Shown piece by piece: positions 48,754 through 55,296 of a stretch of DNA of 64,000 nt. Each line of letters opens with the position of its first letter. Within the stretch, counting starts at the first letter, position 1. The DNA is taken from the NCBI RefSeq assembly GCF_029893585.1, contig NZ_JARXYX010000013.1:62001-126000 (forward strand). The letters are read 5' to 3'. The stretch comes from Streptomyces sp. LBL (GTDB taxonomy: Bacteria; Actinomycetota; Actinomycetes; Streptomycetales; Streptomycetaceae). The notes beneath the pieces are model-generated. The model did no database searches and was not told the origin of the DNA. It saw only the letters and a program-made list of their open reading frames with translations. The position numbers were made by a program, and so were the translations under genes.

Positions 48754-49530
48754 ATGAGCCGCGAAACGATCAACGCAGAGCAGATCCGCGATGCACAGGC
48801 CGGAGACACTGACGCCATGTGGGCAATCGTCCAGGGCTGTGACGCCATGCTCCGGGGGATCGTTCGCAGCGTGGCTCCTGGAGCCAGCGTGGAGGATGCG
48901 GAGGACTACCTCCAGGAAGCGCGCGTGGTGCTGATCCAGCACGTTCGCGACTACAAGTCGGAGGCTTCCTCCGCACAGCTGACGTCGTACGTCTACCGGG
49001 CTGCTCGACGCGCCGTGGCGGAAGCGCACATCAGCAACTCGTGCGCTGTCGCTGTCCCCGCCACGGCCACGATCGTTGTGCGTCACCTCCTGTGGCGCCA
49101 CGGTGGCGACGTCGACAAGGTGTGGGCGGAACTTCAGGAGGAGAAAAGCGCCACTCACCGGATCTCCCGGGAGATGTTCGTCGCCATCCTCGAAGCACTC
49201 GCGGCCGTGACGTCGTTCGACGCTCCGGCAGCCAACACGGCCACGGGGGAGGGGCGCGAGTCGCTCACGCTGACTGACGTCATCGAAGACCCTTCCTCCG
49301 AAGTCACCGACTCCGTGGAGCGTCGCGACCTGGCCCTGTGGCTCATGACGCAGATCCCGCAGCGTCAGTCCTTCGCGCTCCGCGCATTCTACGGCGTCGA
49401 CATGACGAAGCAGGACGACCAGCAGACGTGCGCCGACATGGCCGTCAACGGCGTCGCCCTCCGTCGGCTCCGCTCCCGCGGGGTCGCAAGCGCCCGCACC
49501 GTGGCTGACGCGCACGGTCTGACAGCGTAA
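48754..49530 (+). CDS. Phage RNA polymerase sigma factor
   Basis: 258 residues behind CGGAGGAG. The N-terminal part (about 15-90: DAMWAIVQGCDAMLRGIVRS...EDYLQEARVVLIQHVRDYKS...LTSYVYRAARRAVAEA) is a sigma70 region 2, including the conserved D.(E/D)D..QE core helix. The C-terminal 65 residues (LWLMTQIPQRQSFALRAFYGV...CADMAVNGVALRRLRSRG) look like region 4. There is no region 1 or 3, so it is ECF-like in layout. It probably directs host polymerase to phage promoters such as the class A elements. Confidence 0.78.
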   Translation: MSRETINAEQIRDAQAGDTDAMWAIVQGCDAMLRGIVRSVAPGASVEDAEDYLQEARVVLIQHVRDYKSEASSAQLTSYVYRAARRAVAEAHISNSCAVAVPATATIVVRHLLWRHGGDVDKVWAELQEEKSATHRISREMFVAILEALAAVTSFDAPAANTATGEGRESLTLTDVIEDPSSEVTDSVERRDLALWLMTQIPQRQSFALRAFYGVDMTKQDDQQTCADMAVNGVALRRLRSRGVASARTVADAHGLTA

Positions 49531-49564
49531 GTCACTCACTCTTAACCGATCTGGAGCACAGCTC

Positions 49565-49711
49565 ATGCACCGACTTCCCTCTCTCGACGAGTACGACGTT
49601 CAGGGCGTTCGCCCCGACGAGGCCGCTTACTGGGGCGATGAGGTGATGTACGCGGTGGAGGCCCGGAACGACTCAGCCCCGCTCGAAGGTTTCTCCATCG
49701 AGACCCTCTGA
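49565..49711 (+). CDS. Hypothetical 48-residue acidic protein
   Basis: ATG 49565 downstream of the sigma gene, with GGAG upstream. Sequence begins MHRLPSLDEYDVQGVRPDEA and ends FSIETL. Too short for firm support; an operator-like palindrome follows at once. Confidence 0.42.
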   Translation: MHRLPSLDEYDVQGVRPDEAAYWGDEVMYAVEARNDSAPLEGFSIETL

Positions 49712-49717
49712 CCCGAC

Positions 49718-49733
49718 CGCAAAACGTTTTGCG
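49718..49733 (+). promoter_or_regulatory. Operator-like palindrome copy 7 (perfect)
   Basis: CGCAAAACGTTTTGCG, a perfect 16-bp palindrome 28 bp upstream of the next ATG. Confidence 0.7.
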
Positions 49734-49761
49734 GTCCGCGAATCACACACGAGGAGAGAAC

Positions 49762-50518
49762 ATGACCGAGGCCGTCACCGCGCAGTGCCGTTGGGCGTCC
49801 CGCGACTACATCAAGGCGTACATCTGCGGCGACTCCGTGCACTTCGACGCCTTCAGCAACGACAAGCACGAGGCGGACTCCGCACTCCGCCCCAACGAAG
49901 TCCGTGAGTTCGCTCGCGGCATACTCGCCCTGGCTGACGAGATCGACGGGGGAGAGGCGAAGGCGGAGGCTCCGAAGCCTGCCCCGAAGGTCGGCGACCG
50001 GGTGCGCGTCGTGCGGAATGCCTACGTGGGTGATGGTGCCGCCAACGTCGGCAACGTGGGCCGCCTGGCGCGGACCGACATCTACGACGACAAGTGCCAG
50101 TACCGCGTGGAGCTGGACGGCATCGGATGGTGGTGCGCGGAGGTCGAACTCGTTGACGCGCCGGCTGAGGCTCCTGCCGACACCCGCCCGAAGGTGGGGG
50201 ACCGCGTGCGGGTGGTCTTCGCAAAGCACGCGGAGGAGCACCACGGATCGCTGGGAACGGTCAACCTCGACCACGGACGAGTGGCAGCCCAGTCATGGCG
50301 ACATCCACCCGTACCGCGTGAAGGTCGACGGCCACCTCTATGACATCTGGGCGGCTGAGGTCGAACTCGTCGACGAGCCGGCGGAGGCCAGCGAGCCCGC
50401 CCCGCCCACCTCCGCGTTCGCCCGCCACGTCGACGAGGCGAAGAAGCTGCTCGACGGCACTGCGCACACTGGGGCCGACGTCGTGAATCTCGCCCGCGAA
50501 CTCGCCGTCGGCAAGTAG
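49762..50518 (+). pseudogene. KOW-repeat protein with frame change
   Basis: The reading frame from ATG 49762 gives a protein with two KOW-like units (PKVGDRVRVVRNAYVG; PKVGDRVRVVFAKHAE). In the middle of the second unit (about 50268-50285) the protein sense moves to the +1 frame, where it continues as DEWQPSHGDIHPYRVKVDGH to a stop at 50518. The original frame ends out of register at 50343. Joined, it would be about 250 residues. It may be a frameshift mutation, a sequence error or programmed shifting. No classic slippery motif is obvious. Confidence 0.6.
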
Positions 50519-50534
50519 CGACAAACGTTTTGCG
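50519..50534 (+). promoter_or_regulatory. Operator-like palindrome copy 8
   Basis: CGACAAACGTTTTGCG directly after the preceding stop. Its right end is about 21 bp upstream of the CATAAC box of a class B element. Confidence 0.62.
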
Positions 50535-50542
50535 CTGCCGAG

Positions 50543-50571
50543 TTGTGCCGGTCGACATAACCGTGTCATAG
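50543..50571 (+). promoter_or_regulatory. Class B promoter-like element 3
   Basis: TTGTGCCGGTCGACATAACC followed by GTGTCATAGT. The same block recurs at 52143 and 53475, each time just after an operator-like palindrome. TTGTGC and CATAGT are 18 bp apart, an alternative -35/-10 pair to CATAAC. Confidence 0.6.
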
Positions 50572-50597
50572 TCAGAGCAACGCAAGACACTGACGAA

Positions 50598-50621
50598 GGG
50601 GCGCCTCACTCGGGGCGCCCC
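50598..50621 (+). promoter_or_regulatory. Leader hairpin
   Basis: GGGGCGCC (50598-50605) pairs with GGCGCCCC (50614-50621) in the leader of the 50637 gene, followed by a purine-rich GGGGAGGGGACGAG ribosome region. It may be an attenuator or terminator-like element. Confidence 0.45.
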
Positions 50622-50636
50622 AGGGGAGGGGACGAG

Positions 50637-50954
50637 ATGCAGGCCGTAGCCGAACTGATTACGAAGTGGCAGGACGCCCGCGCCGCACTGGCGGAGCTGG
50701 AGCGCGCGGAACACCCGGACATTGTCGACCGTCACGGCCGCATGTGGACGTGGAAGGGGCGGGGCGACCTCTACCGCCACTGCGGGAACGCCGCCCCTGC
50801 CTACATGATCAACGACTTCGGTCTTCCCACTCAGCGGGTGTTGGACAACCCGAACTACGACCTGTGCGACACCTGCCTCGACGGCCGGAAGCGCAACGTC
50901 CCCGACTGTAAGCCTGAGTGGGACTGCACGCACACGATGCACCGCAAGTCATAG
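50637..50954 (+). CDS. Hypothetical 105-residue Cys-rich protein
   Basis: Purine-rich ribosome region before ATG 50637. N-terminal helix, then 'RHGRMWTWKGRGDLYRHCGNAAPAYM' and cysteines in YDLCDTCLDG...PDCKPEWDCTH. Four Cys and several His could bind zinc. Function unknown. A structured leader and class B promoter control it. Confidence 0.6.
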   Translation: MQAVAELITKWQDARAALAELERAEHPDIVDRHGRMWTWKGRGDLYRHCGNAAPAYMINDFGLPTQRVLDNPNYDLCDTCLDGRKRNVPDCKPEWDCTHTMHRKS

Positions 50955-50956
50955 TC

Positions 50957-51032
50957 GAAACGCCCTCTGGGGCGTCGTCCGGGATTGGTCTACCGGGCCT
51001 GACGAGGCAGACCATGAGGGGGAGGGGACGAG
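50957..51032 (+). promoter_or_regulatory. Structured leader motif, copy 1
   Basis: Hairpin 1: ACGCCC (50960-50965) with GGGCGT (50970-50975). Hairpin 2: TGGTCT (50986-50991) with AGACCA (51009-51014). A purine-rich ribosome region leads to ATG 51033. A second copy with a compensatory pair change is at 51398. Confidence 0.6.
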
Positions 51033-51395
51033 ATGGACACAGTGCAGCCGATCACCGCGGAGGAACTGAGTAACATCCCGCGGGCACGGGCAACGCGACT
51101 TTCCTACGACTGGTCGCACTTCGGCCGCTACTCGGTGTGGATCGCAGAGGCTAGTTTCTTCGGATGGTCCGTCATGACGGACTACGGCAAGCCCAGTCAA
51201 GAGTGCGTCGTCACCTCCCCGCGGACCCGCGACAACTGCATTGCGGCTCTGGCGGACTACGTGCGGAACTATGGCGACCCGCGATGGGGCAACAACCTCG
51301 CCGTCGAGGAGTGGGAGCCGGTAAGCGTCAAGCTCGATGCGTGGATCACTCACACTCAGGCGTTGAACCTACCGTGGGCGCCGCTACCGGAATAG
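51033..51395 (+). CDS. Hypothetical 120-residue protein
   Basis: Sequence 'LSNIPRARATRLSYDWSHFGRYSVWIAEASFFGWSVM' is aromatic-rich with a later helix 'RDNCIAALADYVRNYGDPRWG'. No family recognised. It follows the first copy of the structured leader. Confidence 0.6.
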   Translation: MDTVQPITAEELSNIPRARATRLSYDWSHFGRYSVWIAEASFFGWSVMTDYGKPSQECVVTSPRTRDNCIAALADYVRNYGDPRWGNNLAVEEWEPVSVKLDAWITHTQALNLPWAPLPE

Positions 51396-51397
51396 CC

Positions 51398-51469
51398 GAA
51401 ACGCCCTCCGGGGCGTCTGCGGGGGTTGGCCTACCCGTACTGAGGAGGCAGGCCGTAGGAGGGGGAGGG
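51398..51469 (+). promoter_or_regulatory. Structured leader motif, copy 2
   Basis: Hairpin 1: ACGCCC (51401-51406) with GGGCGT (51411-51416). Hairpin 2: TGGCCT (51427-51432) with AGGCCG (51450-51455). Compared with copy 1, a U-A pair has become C-G and another U-A has become U-G, so pairing is kept while sequence changes. Confidence 0.6.
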
Positions 51470-52024
51470 ATGAGTAAGATTTCGGCACGGTCGGCGCGTG
51501 GGGTCTCTGGGGACGTTGTCGCGTGGGAGCGGATCATCGACGGCGTCAGGTACTGGTTCGACGCCACCCCCTACGAGGTGAAGGTTTTCCGCCTCAACCT
51601 CGCTGGCGGGGACCTCGTACACCACTGGCAGGACACGCCGGACGTGATCGGGGAGTACGACCGTTACGACCCCTCGACGTGCCCTGAGCCTGGACAGGTG
51701 GCGCGCGTCCGGCACTGGGACTCCAATAGTGCGGAGCGTCAATACGTCACTTCCTGCCGCGTATGCGGGGATGTCGTCGACGTGACGCGTGAGCAGCTCC
51801 TTACGCGTCATGGAGACCGGTACGGGACACGAACCTGCGAGGCCACAGGAACGGCCGCCACGCTCAAAGCGGCGCTTGTCCGGGAGGAGAAGCAGACCCC
51901 GGCAGAGCAGCGGATGTCCAACGCCGTATCCCGCTGGTGGAACAGCTGCTGGGGGTACGACACCCTCACCGGCGAAGAGTGCCACCACCCCATCTGCAAC
52001 ACCCGCCCCCGCGTTCGACGCTGA
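51470..52024 (+). CDS. Hypothetical 184-residue protein with zinc-type cysteines
   Basis: ATG 51470 follows GGAGGGGGAGGG. Sequence includes 'GVRYWFDATPYEVKVFRLNLAGGDLVHHW', then CRVCGDVVDVTREQLLTRHGDRYGTRTC, a likely zinc-binding pair of CxxC...C type, and a C-terminal CHHPICNT. The frame upstream of 51470 overlaps the previous gene and was discarded. Function unknown. Confidence 0.6.
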   Translation: MSKISARSARGVSGDVVAWERIIDGVRYWFDATPYEVKVFRLNLAGGDLVHHWQDTPDVIGEYDRYDPSTCPEPGQVARVRHWDSNSAERQYVTSCRVCGDVVDVTREQLLTRHGDRYGTRTCEATGTAATLKAALVREEKQTPAEQRMSNAVSRWWNSCWGYDTLTGEECHHPICNTRPRVRR

Positions 52025-52029
52025 CACCC

Positions 52030-52109
52030 GCCCCGCTGAGGCATCGCCCGACCAACCCGACACCCCCAGTGCCGGCGGGCGCGCGGTTCGAATCCGCGGC
52101 GGGGCACCC
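52030..52109 (+). other. tRNA-like element (acceptor and T arm only)
   Basis: GCCCCGC (52030-52036) pairs with GCGGGGC (52099-52105), followed by A-CC. A perfect T arm CGCGG-TTCGAAT-CCGCG occupies 52082-52098. Overall length is about 77 nt as in a tRNA, but I find no acceptable D arm or anticodon arm. It may be a decayed tRNA gene, a tRNA-like RNA or a coincidence. Confidence 0.4.
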
Positions 52110-52119
52110 AGAAGAGAAG

Positions 52120-52135
52120 CGCAAAACGTTTTGCG
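52120..52135 (+). promoter_or_regulatory. Operator-like palindrome copy 9 (perfect)
   Basis: CGCAAAACGTTTTGCG, perfect palindrome, about 20 bp upstream of the CATAAC box of a class B element. Confidence 0.7.
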
Positions 52136-52142
52136 CTAGATG

Positions 52143-52171
52143 TTGTGCCGGTCGACATAACCGTGTCATAG
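52143..52171 (+). promoter_or_regulatory. Class B promoter-like element 4
   Basis: TTGTGCCGGTCGACATAACC followed by GTGTCATAGT, identical to the element at 50543 over this span. Confidence 0.6.
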
Positions 52172-52208
52172 TTGAGGCAACGCAAGGCACTGACGAAGGG
52201 GCGGGGAC

Positions 52209-52997
52209 ATGCAGACCTACCGAGAGACCATGATCCGGATTAACGGCGTCGAGCGCGTCATCCGCACGGAGCTGGGCGGAAAGATCCGCACCGTGAAGCA
52301 GCTGGAGGCGGCGCAGCTGAAGGCCGTGAAGGATGGCGTCGTCGCGATGCGTCAGACCAAGCTTGATACGCAGTACGACGAGATGGTGACTGACGCGCAG
52401 GCGCCCCAGAAGGACAAGAAGGGGTGGCCCGGATCGGGCGAGCGAACCCGTCAGAACCTCCTTGACCAGGCGGAGATCTGGAGGGCCAAGTACGGCACCG
52501 CAGGACCGGTGAGGAACGTCACGACCAGCTACGTAAACGCTCGCAAGGGCTTCCCGAAGGTGACGTTCACGAGCACCGTACCGGAGTACCTCATTGAGAC
52601 CGCTCCCGGCGAGTACGCCACGCCTGAGGCCGCAAAGTCGATGGGCGCCACGGAGCACGTCGACGAGATCGTTCCGGGCCTGGCGATTGCCCGATACGGA
52701 AAAGGATGGACGCTGCACCACCTTCCGTCGGTGACGGACGAACAGCCGAACATTCATCTCGGACCCGTGTTCAAGACCCGGAAGCGCGCGCGCGAGGTGG
52801 TGCTGACGGAGTTGGCGCGCTTCGACTTCACGCGATCCCGGGCCGAGATCGTGGCCGACGAGGAGACGGCAGCTGTAGTCAAGCTCGTGATAATGCGCGA
52901 GTTCGTCACCTCATCGAAGCGCAACGCGTGGGCGGAGGACGACCTCCGTAAGGCCGAAGAAGCGGTTGCCGCGCTGTCGCTTGACGTCGCCGCCTGA
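52209..52997 (+). CDS. Hypothetical 262-residue protein
   Basis: ATG 52209 with AAGGGGCGGGGAC upstream. Basic N-terminal half (KIRTVKQLEAAQLKAVKDGV) and a middle region 'PGLAIARYGKGWTLHHLPSV...PVFKTRKRAREVVLTELARFDF', a small alpha/beta unit sometimes seen in actinobacterial proteins. C-terminal long helix. Unknown function. It is the largest gene controlled by a palindrome/class B pair. Confidence 0.62.
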   Translation: MQTYRETMIRINGVERVIRTELGGKIRTVKQLEAAQLKAVKDGVVAMRQTKLDTQYDEMVTDAQAPQKDKKGWPGSGERTRQNLLDQAEIWRAKYGTAGPVRNVTTSYVNARKGFPKVTFTSTVPEYLIETAPGEYATPEAAKSMGATEHVDEIVPGLAIARYGKGWTLHHLPSVTDEQPNIHLGPVFKTRKRAREVVLTELARFDFTRSRAEIVADEETAAVVKLVIMREFVTSSKRNAWAEDDLRKAEEAVAALSLDVAA

Positions 52998-53007
52998 ACC
53001 ATCCCCT

Positions 53008-53040
53008 GAGCCCCTGCGAATTGCGGTCGCGGGGGCTCTT
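53008..53040 (+). terminator. Terminator with AATTGCGGT loop (2 of 3)
   Basis: GAGCCCCTGCG (53008-53018) and CGCGGGGGCTC (53028-53038) close the loop AATTGCGGT, followed by TT. Confidence 0.8.
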
Positions 53041-53070
53041 CCCGTAGTGCGAGTCACTCCAGGAGGAGCC

Positions 53071-53283
53071 ATGACCGAGAGAACCGAAGAGCTGCACACC
53101 ACTGCCAGCGAGATCCGGCAGGGCGACGTCTTCACCCTTCACACCCACGAGCGTACGGCGCTCCATGACGCGTGGCCCGTCGGGTTCAAGGGGCACGTCT
53201 ACATCCCGTTCGTGGGCGGGGGAGGGGCGACGGCCCCCGCGGGCAAGCCGCTCACCGTCACGCGCTCCGTGGCGACGGCGTGA
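53071..53283 (+). CDS. Hypothetical 70-residue protein
   Basis: AGGAGGAGCC precedes ATG 53071. Beta-rich sequence 'ASEIRQGDVFTLHTHERTALHDAW', with a Gly-rich loop near the end. The 'I..GD.....T' opening recalls small phage regulatory or cupin-like fragments, but I cannot assign it. Couples by GTGA to the next frame. Confidence 0.58.
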   Translation: MTERTEELHTTASEIRQGDVFTLHTHERTALHDAWPVGFKGHVYIPFVGGGGATAPAGKPLTVTRSVATA

Positions 53284-53408
53284 GGTATCGCCTGACGTTC
53301 GAGGGCGGGACTTCGTCCGTCATCGACGACGTGGCGCACCGCCACTTCCTCCGCCAGGCCCTGAGGCGCCGGCACGAGACGACGAGGTGCGGGGCGGGTT
53401 CGTGGTGA
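53280..53408 (+). CDS. Small hypothetical protein
   Basis: 42 residues from the coupled GTG: 'RYRLTFEGGTSSVIDDVAHRHFLRQALRRR'. The next 100 bp continue protein-like sequence (VVTLPSGRMVALIAEEA) in another frame up to the operator, so the gene may be a frameshifted or truncated form of a slightly longer one. Confidence 0.42.
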   Translation: MRYRLTFEGGTSSVIDDVAHRHFLRQALRRRHETTRCGAGSW

Positions 53409-53450
53409 CGCTGCCGAGTGGGCGGATGGTGGCGCTGATCGCCGAAGAAG

Positions 53451-53466
53451 CGACAAACGTTTTGCG
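53451..53466 (+). promoter_or_regulatory. Operator-like palindrome copy 10
   Basis: CGACAAACGTTTTGCG, identical to copy 8, about 21 bp upstream of the next class B CATAAC box. Confidence 0.62.
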
Positions 53467-53474
53467 GTCAAGTG

Positions 53475-53504
53475 TTGTGCCGGTCGACATAACCGTGTCA
53501 TGAT
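53475..53504 (+). promoter_or_regulatory. Class B promoter-like element 5
   Basis: TTGTGCCGGTCGACATAACC followed by GTGTCATGAT. Upstream of the 53538 gene. Confidence 0.6.
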
Positions 53505-53537
53505 CTGAGTAACGCAAGGCACTCACGAAAGGCAGAC

Positions 53538-53903
53538 ATGACGACACTGGTCGACAGCAACGACAAGATCTGGGCAACGACGAAGAGCAACGCGACGCTT
53601 GCCCACGCGTTCGACAGTGAGCACCGCGCGGTGTGCCGGAAGAGCATCCGCTCCGGCAGCTCGTTCCGGACCACGCTGGAGATGGCGCGGGACATGGTGA
53701 AGCTGCACGAGGACTGCGCGCGGAAGCTGACGGCCGTGGAGGCGGCGGACATCGTCGAGGCGCCCGTAGAGTCCGCCCGGCACCGTATCTTGATCGCGCC
53801 TAAGCCGGGTGATGACCTTCACGCGGTGTCGCACCTGTCCGCGGGGAGCGCGCTAGTCAAGGGGCTCCCGCTGGACATGCTGGCGAACCCAACGATCGTC
53901 TGA
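53538..53903 (+). CDS. Hypothetical 121-residue protein
   Basis: Starts at ATG 53538 with GAAAGGCAG upstream. Helical, mixed charge ('FRTTLEMARDMVKLHEDCARKLTAVEAADIV'). No family recognised. Controlled by the third palindrome/class B pair; terminator follows. Confidence 0.6.
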   Translation: MTTLVDSNDKIWATTKSNATLAHAFDSEHRAVCRKSIRSGSSFRTTLEMARDMVKLHEDCARKLTAVEAADIVEAPVESARHRILIAPKPGDDLHAVSHLSAGSALVKGLPLDMLANPTIV

Positions 53904-53914
53904 CCCGCCCTCAC

Positions 53915-53947
53915 GGAGCCCCTGCCAATTGCGGTGGCGGGGGCTCC
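53915..53947 (+). terminator. Terminator with AATTGCGGT loop (3 of 3)
   Basis: GGAGCCCCTGCC (53915-53926) and GGCGGGGGCTCC (53936-53947) close the loop AATTGCGGT. No T-run. Confidence 0.75.
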
Positions 53948-53985
53948 GCTTGCCACTCACGAACCATGCACACGAACGAGGAGCC

Positions 53986-54618
53986 ATGAGAGAGAAGCTT
54001 CGGGACCCGATCCTGATTCAGGCCGTCATCGCGGCAGCCCTGTCCTTCGCCCACATCCACGACATCGCGGAGGCTGCCGGACAGGGTGGATGGAAGGCGT
54101 GGGCGTACCCGGTCAGCGTCGACCTGTTGATGGTCATGGCGTGGAAGCAGATCCGCACGGCGGACGGCGCGTCAAAGGCGGCCCCGTGGGTGTGGTTCGT
54201 CGTCTCCCTCGCGGCCTCTCTCGGGGCGAACATCGCCACGGCTGGAGTCCTGGACCTCGACAACCTCCCTGTCGGTCTGCGCGTCCTTGTCGCCGGTTGG
54301 CCGGCCGTTGCGTTCCTGGGTGGATCGCTGCTCGTTCACTCGCGCAAGGCACACGCGGAGGAGCCGCAGGAGCCCGCTGAGGAGCCTGCGGGGGAGCCGG
54401 ACGAGGAAGTGGACCTGGAGCCCGAGAAAGCCGCTCAGAAGCCCAATCTCGTCACCTACGCGGAGGCTGCTGCCGTGGCCGGCGTCAAGCCGGAGACGAT
54501 CCGCGGCGCAGCGAACGGGGACAGTCCCCGACTCGTGAAGCACCAGACGTACGAGGGACCCCGCGTCGACCTCGACGAGGTCCGTAAGGTCTACAACCTG
54601 CGCCCCGTGGGCGTGTGA
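53986..54618 (+). CDS. DUF2637-like membrane protein (SpdB-related)
   Basis: 210 residues with GAGGAG before the ATG. Membrane spans at about 10-30 (ILIQAVIAAALSFAHI), 38-52, 64-85 (APWVWFVVSLAASLGANIAT) and 100-118 form the DUF2637 region known from actinobacterial plasmid spread and phage proteins. A Glu/Pro-rich linker (124-155) leads to a C-terminal 'LVTYAEAAAVAGVKPETIRGAAN', resembling a small helix-turn-helix. A membrane-anchored DNA-binding protein is possible. The role in phage is unknown. Confidence 0.7.
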   Translation: MREKLRDPILIQAVIAAALSFAHIHDIAEAAGQGGWKAWAYPVSVDLLMVMAWKQIRTADGASKAAPWVWFVVSLAASLGANIATAGVLDLDNLPVGLRVLVAGWPAVAFLGGSLLVHSRKAHAEEPQEPAEEPAGEPDEEVDLEPEKAAQKPNLVTYAEAAAVAGVKPETIRGAANGDSPRLVKHQTYEGPRVDLDEVRKVYNLRPVGV

Positions 54619-54632
54619 GGGGAGATCGAACG

Positions 54633-54830
54633 ATGGACGTAATGATCAGAGACGACGACGGCGACTACATCACGGTGGAGGCGGGGGAGGGTTCTACAGC
54701 CTCCAGCGGAAACGTCCGGGTGTTTGCGCACGCTGAATCGTGTGCTGAGCTGGATTACACCCCCGCACGGGCCCGCGAACTCGCCGCCGCTCTCCTCCGG
54801 GCCGCGGACGAGGCGGAGGGGGAGCGATGA
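54633..54830 (+). CDS. Hypothetical 65-residue protein
   Basis: ATG 54633 with GGGGAG 9 bp upstream; GTG 54615 is the alternative start. Sequence 'VMIRDDDGDYITVEAGEG...DYTPARARELAAALLRAADEAEG'. The 'ARELAAALLRAAD' helix is common in Streptomyces small proteins found near DUF397/XRE loci. Couples to the next gene (GATGA). Confidence 0.6.
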   Translation: MDVMIRDDDGDYITVEAGEGSTASSGNVRVFAHAESCAELDYTPARARELAAALLRAADEAEGER

Positions 54831-55021
54831 CCTACCCGTCCATGCGCGACCCCGACGGCACGAAGCCCCCATACGGGTCTATGGAGTACTGGCTCCGCTT
54901 CTTCCGAGTTTACGGCGCGCAGGGACGCACCCCGACGGCTGTCCGGCACGGCACCGAAGACCGTGCACGGGCGCTGGAGGCTCTGGAGCGTTTCAAGCGA
55001 GAGCACCCGCACCTGAACTGA
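54827..55021 (+). CDS. Hypothetical 64-residue protein
   Basis: ATG overlaps the previous TGA. Sequence 'GSMEYWLRFFRVYGAQGRTPTAV', then helix 'RARALEALERFKREHP'. Last rightward phage gene before convergent genes. Function unknown. Confidence 0.58.
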   Translation: MTYPSMRDPDGTKPPYGSMEYWLRFFRVYGAQGRTPTAVRHGTEDRARALEALERFKREHPHLN

Positions 55022-55032
55022 CCACACGACAC

Positions 55033-55065
55033 AGCCCCCGCCAGGGTCACCCGACGGGGGCTCTT
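55033..55065 (+). terminator. Terminator between convergent genes
   Basis: AGCCCCCG (55033-55040) pairs with CGGGGGCT (55055-55062), then CTTT. It may serve both strands. Confidence 0.75.
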
Positions 55066-55080
55066 TGCGTTGTCCTGCGA

Positions 55081-55296
55081 TCAGGCGACGGCGCCACGCT
55101 TCACGGCGTTGACGAAGTCGCCCCACGTGGTGTCGCTGAAGACGACAGCCGGCCCGGTAGGTGCCTTGCTGTCGCGTACGGGCAGAGCTGCGTCCACGGC
55201 ACCGTGGGCAACCTCTACACAGTTGTTGTTACCTCCGCTGTACGACGACTTCGTCCACACGAAGCCTGCCGCGGATGCGTCGTTGATCCTGGTCAT
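55081..55296 (-). CDS. DUF397 domain protein
   Basis: 71 residues. 'FVWTKSSYSGGNNNCVEVAHG...LPVRDSKAPTGPAVVFSDTTWGDFVNAVKRG' is the full DUF397 signature (W.KSSyS...CVEVA...V.VRDSK.P.GP.L.F....W..F). DUF397 genes are typically paired with XRE/DUF5753 regulators in Streptomyces, and such pairs influence development and behave like toxin-antitoxin modules. Its ATG overlaps the stop of the regulator gene. Here it rides at the right end of the prophage. Confidence 0.88.
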   Translation of the reverse strand: MTRINDASAAGFVWTKSSYSGGNNNCVEVAHGAVDAALPVRDSKAPTGPAVVFSDTTWGDFVNAVKRGAVA

